A stretch of 64,000 nucleotides of DNA from Numidum massiliense (GTDB lineage: Bacteria; Bacillota; Bacilli; Thermoactinomycetales; Novibacillaceae): contig NZ_CTDZ01000009.1 in the NCBI RefSeq assembly GCF_001375555.1, positions 310,001 to 374,000 on the forward strand, read 5' to 3'. The translations under genes and the position numbers were made by a program. Positions 16,721 through 25,158 of this stretch are shown here, piece after piece (the first letter of the stretch is position 1; every line of letters begins with the position of its first letter). Below the pieces are notes generated by a model. It searched no databases. It was given only the letters and a program-made list of their open reading frames with translations, and was not told the origin of the DNA.

Positions 16721-16777
16721 ATGTCTATAAAACGAAATTCTGATGAGTCGATTGTCCGTATGAAAGTTGCTCTGTAA
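16721..16777 (+). CDS. Possible 18-residue peptide ending in the IS target site
   Basis: ATG with TAGGAGGCG 8 bases upstream encodes MSIKRNSDESIVRMKVAL and stops at TAA inside the IS target repeat. The stop codon would be intact with or without the insertion. Function unknown; the good ribosome site is the only support. Two direct copies of CAAGCTACAACGAGGC lie upstream (16611-16652). Confidence 0.3.
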   Translation: MSIKRNSDESIVRMKVAL

Positions 16778-16778
16778 A
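16770..16778 (+). repeat. Left target-site duplication of the ISLre2 element
   Basis: CTCTGTAAA, repeated exactly at 18395-18403 on the other side of the element. Confidence 0.88.
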
Positions 16779-18394
16779 GTATGTGTAACATTTCTCTCGA
16801 AGGGTTTTAGCAGGAATTTGGAGGGAGAATATAGAAAAGGAAGACCTAAATAGTACTCCTAACCACCACGAAAGGAGAGGTCTTCCTTGAAAACCATTAT
16901 ACCAGAAATCGCTACTATCTTGGAACAGTCTACAGATATGTTGTCGTTTTGGGAAAGCTTACGTATTCGCCTGATGGAAGTGATGGCTGATCTGTTCGGA
17001 GAATTTTTGGAGCAGCTCGATCAGATGATGACGACGCATTACAAGGAAAAATACGGTTGGAAAAGTGAGCGATTGGACAGCCGGGAGTTCACCAGTTTTT
17101 TTGGGACAGTGTCCTATAAACGCCACTTGATGTACGACCGAAACGGAAACGCACATTACCCTGTCGATGAGGCAATCGGTTTAAAACGCCGTAAAAGATA
17201 CAGCCCAGACCTTATGATGCTCGGAGCAGAGTTAGCTGCAGCGCCGGGAATGACCTACCGCCTCGCCTCAGAGGTCACGCAAAAACTTGCCGGTATAACG
17301 ATCAGCCATACGACGTTTCAGCGCTTAGTAAAAGAAGCAGGTGAAGCTCAAGCTGTCATGGATGCTGAAAAAAGGGATCGAATTTTTGAGGATACGGTAA
17401 TTCCTAACTCTCCGTCCGTTAAGCACTTATATTGCGAAGCAGATGGCTTATACGTCAAAGGGAGAGGCAAAGGAATAGAGATCAAAAATATGCTTGCCTA
17501 TACCGGGTGGGAGCAAAACGGACAGCGTGTCTCGTTAACAGATCGTCACGTCTTTTCTACCGTTGAATCGGTGGATGACTTTTGGGAAATAGGTTATGCA
17601 GCGATTCGACATCGTTGGGATCTCTCACATACACATGTGGCGACTAATGCGGATGCGGCTTCATGGATCTCTGAGGAACGCGTTCAAAATACCTTTTCTG
17701 AAGCGACATCGGTTGTCCGCCAATTGGATCCTTTTCACGTAAAGAGGAGTATTCGTCGCGGGTTGAGCCGCCAGCCAAGGCTCATTCCTCAAATTGAAAA
17801 GGCAATATCCGAAAAAAATAAGGATAGGTTTAAAGCGGTGATTGATACGGCACAGGGAAATGCAGAGACGGAGCGAGAGGAAAAGCGTATCGAGAACATG
17901 CAGAAGTATCTTGAAGGGCACTGGGAGATCCTCTGCGACTGGCGTGAGGTTAGTCCAGACGTGCCAAAAAATGCTCGTAGGATGGGATGCATGGAATCGA
18001 ACCAGAGACGTCTGGCATACCGCATGAAACGTCGTGGCATGTACTGGAGTGAAGAAGGGGCTCAAGCCATCGCCAAAGTACAACAAGGCGTTACCAATGG
18101 GACGTTGAGACAGGCATTATTAACTGTCTGGCCCAACCGCCAAGTGACACAAAAACTAAAACGCCATGCGAGGCGAATAGGTAAGTCGGATCACATTGGG
18201 GTTCAAGTTGGCAGGATCCAAGTAGGTGCCGCATCAGCTTCAAGTGCTATTGGGTATTTGGATAAGGTGGTTAATCGCCGTCCTTGAAGAGTTAACTCCT
18301 CAAGGGCGGACAACAAGTGAACGTTAGGGAATGACATATTTAGGTCTTTAAATCCTTGATCCTGTAAGGTCGTCGAGTAAAGCTTGACACATAC
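16779..18394 (+). mobile_element. ISLre2-family insertion sequence, intact
   Basis: A 1616-bp element bounded by a perfect 9-bp duplication. The left end reads GTATGTGTAACATTTCTCTC and the reverse complement of the right end GTATGTGTCAAGCTTTACTC: imperfect terminal inverted repeats sharing GTATGTGT and the following TCGA. A second shared block (AGACCTAAATA) lies further in at both ends. One full-length transposase gene fills it. The intact ends, exact duplication and open gene indicate a recent insertion. Confidence 0.9.
16887..18287 (+). CDS. ISLre2-family transposase
   Basis: A 466-residue transposase of the ISLre2 (formerly UPF0236) group. Recognisable features are the N-terminal SFWESLRIRLMEVMADLFGE region, the FFGTVSYKRHLMYDRNG beta segment, LGLKRRKRYSP-like zinc/DNA-binding segment, the AGITISHTTFQRLVKEAGE helix-turn-helix, HLYCEADGLYVKGRGKG with a catalytic acidic residue, and HVATNADAASWI. 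Length matches the family. The ATG follows AAAGGAGAGG. No frameshift or stop is present, so the element should be active. Confidence 0.92.
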   Translation: MKTIIPEIATILEQSTDMLSFWESLRIRLMEVMADLFGEFLEQLDQMMTTHYKEKYGWKSERLDSREFTSFFGTVSYKRHLMYDRNGNAHYPVDEAIGLKRRKRYSPDLMMLGAELAAAPGMTYRLASEVTQKLAGITISHTTFQRLVKEAGEAQAVMDAEKRDRIFEDTVIPNSPSVKHLYCEADGLYVKGRGKGIEIKNMLAYTGWEQNGQRVSLTDRHVFSTVESVDDFWEIGYAAIRHRWDLSHTHVATNADAASWISEERVQNTFSEATSVVRQLDPFHVKRSIRRGLSRQPRLIPQIEKAISEKNKDRFKAVIDTAQGNAETEREEKRIENMQKYLEGHWEILCDWREVSPDVPKNARRMGCMESNQRRLAYRMKRRGMYWSEEGAQAIAKVQQGVTNGTLRQALLTVWPNRQVTQKLKRHARRIGKSDHIGVQVGRIQVGAASASSAIGYLDKVVNRRP

Positions 18395-18403
18395 CTCTGT
18401 AAA
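18395..18403 (+). repeat. Right target-site duplication of the ISLre2 element
   Basis: CTCTGTAAA, exact copy of 16770-16778. Confidence 0.88.
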
Positions 18404-18519
18404 TGAGTGTTTGTATTTATGATTATAATGATATACTATGGATTACTTGTCTTTCATCTTCCTCAGACAAGAATCATTAATTGTGCAAACTATAATTATT
18501 ATAAAAAGGATGACTCCAT

Positions 18520-19326
18520 GTGACATACGAGTTGATCGCTTTAGACTTAGACGGCACATTACTAACTGACGAGAAAGAAATAACGCGAGAGACGAAGCAA
18601 CTATTACAACGTTTGCGTCAGGAAGGAAAATATATCGTGATTTGTACAGGGCGTTCGACGCAATCGGTTCGGAAGTTGTTACAAAACACAACCTTCGCTT
18701 CCCACGTCATTACAAATAACGGCGGGACTGTGATCGACGCCTCCTCTGCTGAGACGCTGTACACGGCGACGATCCCGCGTCGCTATCTAGGGATCTTTCG
18801 GGATATATGCGATGAATACTCGGTTCACTGTGACTTGACTACGGAAAAAAATATGTATGTCGAACAGATGGCGCCCGAAATGATAGCCCTGTATGAGCGA
18901 TATCATGTCGCACCGTTCGAGATCGGCGATTTCCGCGACATTCCCGAAGAGGTGACGAAGTGTACGCTTTTCAGCGAAAAGGAAAAAACGATCGAACAGT
19001 TAATCCCTCGCCTGACCGAACAATACGGTAGTGATTTAACAATCGTGCAGAGCGGTGAACATTTCATCGACATTATGAAGCGCGGGACGAGCAAAGGCGA
19101 AGCGCTGCGCTGGCTCGTGCCGCAATTAAACTTGCAGGCGGCCGACGTCCTAGCAATCGGCAATTATTATAACGATGCGGAAATGTTGGCCTACGCCGGT
19201 TTAGGAGTTGCCGTCGCTAACGCCCCCGAAGAATTACGGGCTGCGGCTGACGCTGTTACGGCGTCAAACAATGCGGATGGGGTACGGTTAGCGCTCGAGA
19301 AATACGTTTGCAGAAAACATGTGTGA
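18520..19326 (+). CDS. HAD-superfamily phosphatase, Cof type
   Basis: A 268-residue HAD phosphatase with a C2B-type cap. Motif I is LDLDGTLLTDEK (nucleophile Asp and acid/base Asp), motif II is VICTGRST, motif III is the Lys in KRGTSKGEALRWL, and motif IV is IGNYYNDAEMLAYAG. Such enzymes dephosphorylate sugar phosphates, flavin or pyridoxal phosphate; the substrate cannot be assigned. GTG at 18520 follows AAAAAGGATG. An AT-rich stretch with TATAAT-like hexamers lies upstream at 18420-18500, just outside the IS right end, so the insertion may have altered its upstream region. Confidence 0.88.
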   Translation: MTYELIALDLDGTLLTDEKEITRETKQLLQRLRQEGKYIVICTGRSTQSVRKLLQNTTFASHVITNNGGTVIDASSAETLYTATIPRRYLGIFRDICDEYSVHCDLTTEKNMYVEQMAPEMIALYERYHVAPFEIGDFRDIPEEVTKCTLFSEKEKTIEQLIPRLTEQYGSDLTIVQSGEHFIDIMKRGTSKGEALRWLVPQLNLQAADVLAIGNYYNDAEMLAYAGLGVAVANAPEELRAAADAVTASNNADGVRLALEKYVCRKHV

Positions 19327-19488
19327 GGTCCAAAGGGGGCTCGGTAGGATACCTTCGAAGTAACAGGACGGTTAGCGCAAGGAAGTGATCTGGTAAGTAA
19401 GGGAAATTTTCCTTTTTACGTGTGAGATTGACGCGTTAGGACACCTTAACAGTTGAATCTGCAAATGTAGGAAGGTACGTGTACCGAA

Positions 19489-20613
19489 ATGGGTAACTTC
19501 TTTGTACGACGAAACGTTAAGGTGTTTATCGTTATTTTCGCAGTAGTTTGTCTCGCCTGCGGTTTTGGCTGGGCAATGCCGGTAGTGAAGACCGCGGCAA
19601 TGCGAGCACCTGCTGGAGAGACGGTAGCGACAATAGGTGTAACCGCAGGAGAGTCGGCAGTAGCAATGAGGACAACGACAGGAGAGATCGCACACGTCGC
19701 TGCTGACAAGCCCCGCCTGTCGTTCGCCGTCATGAGTGACATCCATATTTATGAAGACAACGAGGATGTGCACCGCCGCTTTACGGCAGCGTTACAAGAT
19801 TATTGGCAGTTAAATCGGGAGATCGGGCTACTTGCGGTAAACGGCGATTTAACGAATGGCTTTCCCGAGCACTTTACGATTTTGCGGCGCTTAATAGAGG
19901 GAACACCGCATGCACCGTTACATTTTACCCTTGGTAATCACGACTTTTACCGCATGCGTTACAATGACCGCAAGGAAAAAGACTTGCGTCACTTTCCGAA
20001 CAGTTGGTCGAACGAGAAGGCGCTGCAGCTGTTCCAGCGGTTTACCGGTTATGAGCGTCCGTACCACGACGTTTGGCTGAACGGATACCACTTTATTTTC
20101 ATGTCGCACGAAAAATACGTGAACAGTCGCTTGACGCATGGTCGCAACGGCTTTATAAGCGACGCGCAACTTATGTGGCTACGACAGAAGCTGCAGGAGC
20201 GGCAGCCGCAGGAACAGACGCGGGAACAAAAGCTACTGGGGACGCGAGGGGCTGGGGGTAGCAAGCGGCCGACGTTCGTCTTCTTTCACCATCCGCTGCC
20301 GAACACGTTGCCGGGATCGGAAGGGGAAGCGATGATTTGGCAACACAAGGAATTACGAAATATTTTAGAGGAGCACCCGGAAGTCGTCTTTTTTTCCGGA
20401 CATACGCACGCCGGCTTAAAAAAAACGAAACAAATGCACGCGAACCGTTTTTTGATGCTCGGCAGTTCGTCGATTATGCGTCACGGCGAAAGTGTATACG
20501 TTGAGGTGTACGACGATTACCTAGACATTCACAGTCGCAATCACTTGCAAAAGGAGTGGATCCCGGAACGCTCCTTTCGCTACGATCTCAAGCATTTGTC
20601 TGACAATAGTTAG
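19489..20613 (+). CDS. Exported calcineurin-like metallophosphoesterase
   Basis: A 374-residue protein with an N-terminal hydrophobic segment (VFIVIFAVVCLACGFGWAM) as signal peptide or anchor, a 45-residue low-complexity Ala/Thr/Gly region, and a metallophosphoesterase domain from about residue 77. The metal ligands are in SDIHIYED, NGDLTNG, LGNHDFYRM, FFHHPLP and FSGHTHAG, so all five blocks are intact. It is predicted to act outside the membrane on a phosphodiester or nucleotide. It starts with ATG and has only a weak ribosome site (AGGAAGG). A strong terminator follows. Confidence 0.85.
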   Translation: MGNFFVRRNVKVFIVIFAVVCLACGFGWAMPVVKTAAMRAPAGETVATIGVTAGESAVAMRTTTGEIAHVAADKPRLSFAVMSDIHIYEDNEDVHRRFTAALQDYWQLNREIGLLAVNGDLTNGFPEHFTILRRLIEGTPHAPLHFTLGNHDFYRMRYNDRKEKDLRHFPNSWSNEKALQLFQRFTGYERPYHDVWLNGYHFIFMSHEKYVNSRLTHGRNGFISDAQLMWLRQKLQERQPQEQTREQKLLGTRGAGGSKRPTFVFFHHPLPNTLPGSEGEAMIWQHKELRNILEEHPEVVFFSGHTHAGLKKTKQMHANRFLMLGSSSIMRHGESVYVEVYDDYLDIHSRNHLQKEWIPERSFRYDLKHLSDNS

Positions 20614-20649
20614 GTTCAGAACGGTACAGATCGGCATGTGATAAGGAAA

Positions 20650-20693
20650 TACCGTTCCCGGCCAATATAGACTGGCTGGGAACGGTACTTTTT
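20650..20693 (+). terminator. Strong terminator between the phosphoesterase gene and nfo
   Basis: TACCGTTCCCGGCCA pairs with TGGCTGGGAACGGTA (15 bp, one G-T pair), followed by CTTTTTT. It lies between convergent genes. Confidence 0.92.
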
Positions 20694-20743
20694 TACTTAA
20701 GGTATGTTAACCTAGGGAATATGAAGCGCATGCGTTGTCGTTT

Positions 20744-21844
20744 TTATTTTTGTGCAAACAGGGCGACGAGTCGGTGGTTAATTTGTTCTTCCGTGTAGTC
20801 GGGGAACAGCTCTGCTTCCGTAACGAGGTCGTACAAGCGCTCCATCGGTTCGCGTTTGTCTGCTTTTTTCTGTTTTTTATCTTGCAGCAGTTGCCACGTG
20901 CCGACGATGAACTCACGGCTGTCGAGCGACTCCTTTTTGCAAAAGTGCTGCAGCTTCTCTACGTCTTCGTAAAAGTTAGCGCCGAAGCGCTGCTCGGCAT
21001 TGTCGGAGAGGAGCGCGATTTCTGCTTCGTACATCGGGCGCTGCCTCGCTTTTTCTTTGCCGATCCACGGCGTTTCGAGAATGATTGGGATGTCTCTCAC
21101 GACGTCGTGATTGACGATGTCGTAAAGGGCATGGAAGCCGATGAGCCCCGAACCGAGGGGGGCGTGGCGATCTTTCGCGGCGCCGCGGAAATTTTTACTG
21201 TCGTTGACGTGTAAGACGGCTAGCCGCTCAAGGCCGATGATGCGGTCAAACTGTTCGATGACGCCGTCGAAGTCGTTCACGATGTCGTAACCGGCGTCGT
21301 GCACGTGGCACGTATCGAGGCAAATCGTCAGCTTGTCGTTGTGCGTCACTTTGTCGATAATTGCGGCCAGTTCCTCGAACGTGCGTCCGATTTCCGTTCC
21401 TTTGCCTGCCATCGTTTCTAAGGCGATATTAACCGTCTGATCGGAAGTGAGCACTTCGTTCAGCCCTTCGGCGATGCGGTCGATACCGTACGCCGCGTCT
21501 TTGTCCGTATACGCGCCCGGGTGAAGGACGATGTTTTTCACTCCGATAAAAGCGGTGCGATCGATTTCGCTTTTGAGAAAGTCGATCGCGAGTTGGTACG
21601 TGTTCTTTTTGTAAGAGCCGAGGTTGATGATGTACGGGGCGTGTACAACGATATCGTCGATCCCGTTGGCCTTCATCAGTTCGAGTCCTTCGGGGACGTA
21701 TTGCTTCTCCATCGGTTTGCGGCGCGTGTTTTGCGGTGCACCGGTATAAATCATAAACGAACTCGAGCCGTAGCCGAGTGCTTCTTCTGTCGCGTTGAGT
21801 AGACCTTTTTTGGAAAAGGAGACGTGTGATCCGATTTTTAGCAT
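20744..21844 (-). CDS. nfo: Deoxyribonuclease IV (AP endonuclease) with a C-terminal extension
   Basis: Zinc-dependent endonuclease IV of base excision repair, cutting 5' to abasic sites. Metal ligands appear in [53 protein letters not shown] and ILETPW. The catalytic TIM barrel ends at about residue 285. The protein continues for about 75 residues ([17 protein letters not shown] to the end) with a charged helical tail; the common bacterial enzyme is about 280-300 residues. ATG at 21844. The extension keeps the codon use of the gene and is in frame, so it appears genuine. Confidence 0.92.
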   Translation of the reverse strand: MLKIGSHVSFSKKGLLNATEEALGYGSSSFMIYTGAPQNTRRKPMEKQYVPEGLELMKANGIDDIVVHAPYIINLGSYKKNTYQLAIDFLKSEIDRTAFIGVKNIVLHPGAYTDKDAAYGIDRIAEGLNEVLTSDQTVNIALETMAGKGTEIGRTFEELAAIIDKVTHNDKLTICLDTCHVHDAGYDIVNDFDGVIEQFDRIIGLERLAVLHVNDSKNFRGAAKDRHAPLGSGLIGFHALYDIVNHDVVRDIPIILETPWIGKEKARQRPMYEAEIALLSDNAEQRFGANFYEDVEKLQHFCKKESLDSREFIVGTWQLLQDKKQKKADKREPMERLYDLVTEAELFPDYTEEQINHRLVALFAQK

Positions 21845-21966
21845 TGAAAACCACTCCCAATTAACCTAGGTACAACTATTGTAACAGAAAATGAAGGCGA
21901 GAAGTATCGCGGCAGACAACAGTCGATTGGCCCTTGTATTTAATAAATGGAGAGGCGGCAAACAGC

Positions 21967-22428
21967 ATGATTCGGGCACTTGATTTACATAATCGTCGGG
22001 AAGCGTTAGCTTTATTGTCGGTTCAAATGGCGGCCTATCTCGTTGAGGCGAAGCTGCTCGGCAGCGACGAAATTCCACTGCTGCGCGATTCGTACGACAA
22101 ATTGCAACAGTGCGGTGAACAGTTTTACGGATATTTTGACGGGGAGCGGCTAGCGGGGGCGATTTCGTATAAAACGAAGGACACTGTACTCGACATTCAC
22201 CGCTTAATGGTTCACCCGGATTATTTTCGGCAGGGGATTGCGAGTGCGCTTTTGCGGTATGTGGAGAAGCAGCTCGCCGCGGGGGCGGCTGCGACGTTAA
22301 CGGTCGCAACGGGGGCGCGGAACAGCCCGGCTATTCAGTTGTATAAACGGCACGGGTTTATCGAAATAGGAGAGCAGTTAATGCCGCAAGGGATTGTAAT
22401 GACTTACTTGGAGAAAGGTCTCGACTAG
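21967..22428 (+). CDS. GNAT-family N-acetyltransferase
   Basis: A 153-residue GNAT enzyme. The acetyl-CoA binding motif A is LMVHPDYFRQGIASALLRYVE and motif B is SPAIQLYKRHGFIEIGE. The start is taken at ATG 21967 after GGAGAGGCGG; an earlier ATG at 21934 has no ribosome site. Substrate unknown. Divergent from nfo, with a roughly 120-base intergenic region. Confidence 0.85.
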   Translation: MIRALDLHNRREALALLSVQMAAYLVEAKLLGSDEIPLLRDSYDKLQQCGEQFYGYFDGERLAGAISYKTKDTVLDIHRLMVHPDYFRQGIASALLRYVEKQLAAGAAATLTVATGARNSPAIQLYKRHGFIEIGEQLMPQGIVMTYLEKGLD

Positions 22429-22468
22429 CCAATTTCTGATAAAGCGCTTTCCCTCTAGGCTCGTGTCG

Positions 22469-22477
22469 TGGTATAAT
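22469..22477 (+). promoter_or_regulatory. Extended -10 promoter of the lipoprotein gene
   Basis: TGGTATAAT, 30 bases before the ATG. The -35 position is poor, as expected for an extended -10 promoter. A palindrome AAAGCGCTTT (22441-22450) overlaps the -35 area and is a weak cre-like match. Confidence 0.55.
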
Positions 22478-22506
22478 ACATCCCATCTAGGAGGGATCTG
22501 CACCTT

Positions 22507-23229
22507 ATGGGGAGTAAAAGGGGATTGTTGTTAGGCGTGGTATTTGTTTTGTTTACGTTGATTGCCTGCTCACACAACGAAAAGGACCCGAAAAAATATG
22601 TGCGACAAATTGTTAAAAAGATGGAGAAAAAATCTTACGATTTTGATAGCAAAATCCAAACGCAAGCGGCTGCAGATGCGCCCGCAGAACTTCTCGTGTT
22701 GGAAGGAGCGTACGTTGCCGATCAAGGTTACAGTATGCAAGCAGTGGTACAATTACCCGGATTTGAAAGTACCGGTAACATTCTAGCGGTAAACGATCAG
22801 CTGTACTACAAGCTGACGGGCGACAAACGGTGGAAGTTGACGACGGCGCAAGATTTACGGATGTTGGGCATCACTTACAAAGATAGCCCGACGGAGATGT
22901 TGCTCGGGATGGCGGACAGTGTGCTCACGATTAATCCTAAAGGAGACGGCCAGTTTCAAGTGACGCTCGACCGCAAGAAATACGGCCTGGAGTCGCGCGC
23001 AAAAGTGAAGCAACTGCCGCAAGTCGACATGAGCGGTACGACGTACAAGTTACGCGATCACCCGGTTGTACGCGTCACTGTCGACATGAAACAGCAGGTT
23101 ATTCGTTCGCTGACGCTCTCCTATCGTTTAGAGGCAAAAGAGAAAGGCAAGAAGGCGCGCACGGTTAAGGTGACGTACGAAGTGAATATGCATAATTTTA
23201 ACAAGGGACAGACGCTTCCGTCGCTGTAA
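22507..23229 (+). CDS. Lipoprotein of the LppX/LolA-like fold (outer-surface protein)
   Basis: A 240-residue lipoprotein: signal peptide with lipobox LIAC (Cys at residue 21), then a mature domain with alternating beta strands (SMQAVVQLPGFESTGNILAV, DQLYYKLTGDKRWKL, VVRVTVDMKQQVIRSLTLSY). The pattern resembles the DUF6612/LppX-type beta-sheet lipoproteins of Gram-positives, whose role is mostly unknown. ATG follows AGGAGGG. It has its own promoter and shares a hairpin terminator with the convergent methyltransferase gene. Confidence 0.72.
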   Translation: MGSKRGLLLGVVFVLFTLIACSHNEKDPKKYVRQIVKKMEKKSYDFDSKIQTQAAADAPAELLVLEGAYVADQGYSMQAVVQLPGFESTGNILAVNDQLYYKLTGDKRWKLTTAQDLRMLGITYKDSPTEMLLGMADSVLTINPKGDGQFQVTLDRKKYGLESRAKVKQLPQVDMSGTTYKLRDHPVVRVTVDMKQQVIRSLTLSYRLEAKEKGKKARTVKVTYEVNMHNFNKGQTLPSL

Positions 23230-23250
23230 TCGGAAGCGACGTGTGAAAAA

Positions 23251-23290
23251 GGGGTAAGACCGAAAAACGAAGGTTGCTTTCGGTCACCCC
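23251..23290. terminator. Bidirectional terminator
   Basis: GGGGT plus GACCGAAA (23251-23265) pairs with TTTCGGTC plus ACCCC (23278-23290). A TTTTT run follows on the minus strand and an AT-rich tract on the plus strand. Confidence 0.75.
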
Positions 23291-23299
23291 CGTATTTAT

Positions 23300-24847
23300 T
23301 TATTGTGATCGCGTATGGAGGCGCAAGTGCTTAGGTAGGTGGTTTTTCACTTGGGTGCCGTCTTGTTTGCCCCAGCCGAGCGGGAAGTGGTCGGCGGTGA
23401 CAAGCACCCATCCTTTGTTTGACTGCTCCGCGGAGAGCGTTTCCCCGCGCAAATAGGCGTCAATGTGTTGGCGTTCTTTTTCGGTAAGGGCGACAGTACG
23501 CTGCACGTCTGTCGCTTTGAGCGCCATTGCCCACGCGTGGCTCGGTTCGAAGCGATTTTTTTTGAACTCGCCTAAGTAAAGCCCGGGGCGCACCACTTTA
23601 ATGCCGTCGAGCGGAGGTAAGTCGGACGAAGTGGCGTACAAATGGTTGCCGTACAGCACGTAATTGCCGGTGCCAGCGGGCACTTGTGTCTGACGTATCC
23701 CCGCTTGTGTCTGACGTATTCCCTCTTGTGTTTGACGTGTGCCCGCTTGTAACTGTAGAGTCTCGCGGATGAATGTGTCAAGGAGCTGGCGCTGGCCGCG
23801 ATCGAGTGTGCGCCCCGACTTTGCTTTTTTCTTGGCCTTTTGTTTGTGCTGACCACGAGTGGTACGACTGGACTGAAGCTGTTCCTCTCGTTTTTCAAAC
23901 ATAGCGACGAAGTGACCTTCTCCTCGCAAGTGATGTGGCCAGAGGCGGAACACACAGCCATTCTCAGGTGACTGCCCCATGACGAGTGCATGACGTTCGA
24001 TGGCGGCGCGACTGTCGTTTGTTTGGTCGGCGAATGGCGCGCAAGACTCGCCGAGCAGGCGTAGTTCCGGAAACTGCTGCAGCAAAGTCGTCACGACACC
24101 TTCGTTCTCGCGGTCGTTAAACGTACACGTCGAGTAGACGAGGCGACCGCCTGGGCGCAACATCGGCAGTGCGGCACGCAGGATGTCGAGTTGTCGCTGC
24201 ACGCAGTGGTCAACTGCCTCCGGCCCCCATTCGCCAATTGCTTCCGGGTTTTTACGAAACATGCCTTCGCCGGAACATGGGGCATCGACTATTATGCGGT
24301 CAAAATAGGCGGGGAAACGGTCTGTTAATTCGTCTGGCGCGGCGTTTAATACGGTGGCATTCGGGACACCGCACCGTTCGATGTTGTCGGCGAGCACTTT
24401 GGCGCGCTGCGGGTGAATCTCGTTACTCACGAGCCACCCATCTCCCGCTAATTTTGCCGAGATATGGGTCGACTTACCTCCGGGCGCGGCGCATAAGTCC
24501 AATATTTTTTCCCCTGGGTGAGGATCGAGCAGTTCGACGACGGCCATTGCACTCGGCTCTTGGATGTAGTATACGCCGGCGTGGTGGTAAGGATGGCGCC
24601 CGGGGCGATCCGCCTGCTTGTAGTAAAAGCCCGTCTCGCACCACGGGATGGGCTTAAGTGCGAATGGAACCGCATTTGTAAGCGCGGACGGAGTCGTTTT
24701 TAACGTATTGACTCGTAGGCCGCGCGTTGCCGGTTCACTGTACGTTTGGAGAAACGCGTCGTACTCGCGTGGCGGTAGCATGTCTTGCATTTGACGGCAG
24801 AACGCATCTGGCAAAGACTGTTGTAAAGTACGAGGTAAATGGGACAT
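23300..24847 (-). CDS. rRNA cytosine-C5 methyltransferase, RsmF/NOL1-NOP2-Sun family
   Basis: S-adenosylmethionine-dependent m5C methyltransferase of 515 residues. The SAM-binding motif is LDLCAAPGGKSTHIS, motif IV is VDAPCSGEGMFRKN (the release cysteine in PCS) and motif VI is VYSTCTFNDRENE (the nucleophile cysteine in TCT). The N-terminal segment and the C-terminal RNA-binding half match RsmF/YebU-like proteins. Between the two halves, at about residues 368-390, a hydrophilic linker consists of three 7-residue repeats (QTQxGIR), encoded by a 21-bp tandem repeat. The C terminus (DGIKVVRPGLYLGEFKKNRF) is the PUA-like part. ATG at 24847 after AAGGAA. Confidence 0.88.
   Translation of the reverse strand: MSHLPRTLQQSLPDAFCRQMQDMLPPREYDAFLQTYSEPATRGLRVNTLKTTPSALTNAVPFALKPIPWCETGFYYKQADRPGRHPYHHAGVYYIQEPSAMAVVELLDPHPGEKILDLCAAPGGKSTHISAKLAGDGWLVSNEIHPQRAKVLADNIERCGVPNATVLNAAPDELTDRFPAYFDRIIVDAPCSGEGMFRKNPEAIGEWGPEAVDHCVQRQLDILRAALPMLRPGGRLVYSTCTFNDRENEGVVTTLLQQFPELRLLGESCAPFADQTNDSRAAIERHALVMGQSPENGCVFRLWPHHLRGEGHFVAMFEKREEQLQSSRTTRGQHKQKAKKKAKSGRTLDRGQRQLLDTFIRETLQLQAGTRQTQEGIRQTQAGIRQTQVPAGTGNYVLYGNHLYATSSDLPPLDGIKVVRPGLYLGEFKKNRFEPSHAWAMALKATDVQRTVALTEKERQHIDAYLRGETLSAEQSNKGWVLVTADHFPLGWGKQDGTQVKNHLPKHLRLHTRSQ
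23681..23743 (-). repeat. 21-bp tandem repeat inside the methyltransferase gene
   Basis: Three units at 23681-23701, 23702-23722 and 23723-23743 with a few substitutions, then a degenerate fourth. The period is a multiple of three, so copy-number change keeps the frame; it encodes RQTQxGI repeats in the inter-domain linker. Confidence 0.85.
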
Positions 24848-25158
24848 AGACGGATGTTCCTTTTCTAATGATGTAGTCGTTGACGGAGTTGTTCGTCATT
24901 GGTTGATAAGTTGTGTTCACTTGTTAGCTGTTTTGAGTATAGCTTATTTGCCTGGAGAAAAGAACCGAGCGATGTGCGGCATAGCTGTCTCGGAATGTTG
25001 TTAATCCCACGTTGCTAATGACGGGGAGGTACTAGTCGCACGGTAGGCACATATCTTGGTACAAAAGATGGTTAAACAGCTGAACGGTTGGTTCAGACCG
25101 AACGGACGTACAGCTGCGTGATTGTACGGATTGCTCAACAGGTGGGGGGGAGTGTCAG
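24848..25158. other. Divergent intergenic region
   Basis: 311 bases between the divergent methyltransferase and LysM genes. I see no clear promoter, hairpin or RNA gene in it; AT-rich patches near 24930-24960 could hold promoters. Confidence 0.4.

Noticed and set aside
22441-22450. AAAGCGCTTT palindrome as a cre site.
   Set aside because: The flanks differ from the cre consensus at three of four outer positions.
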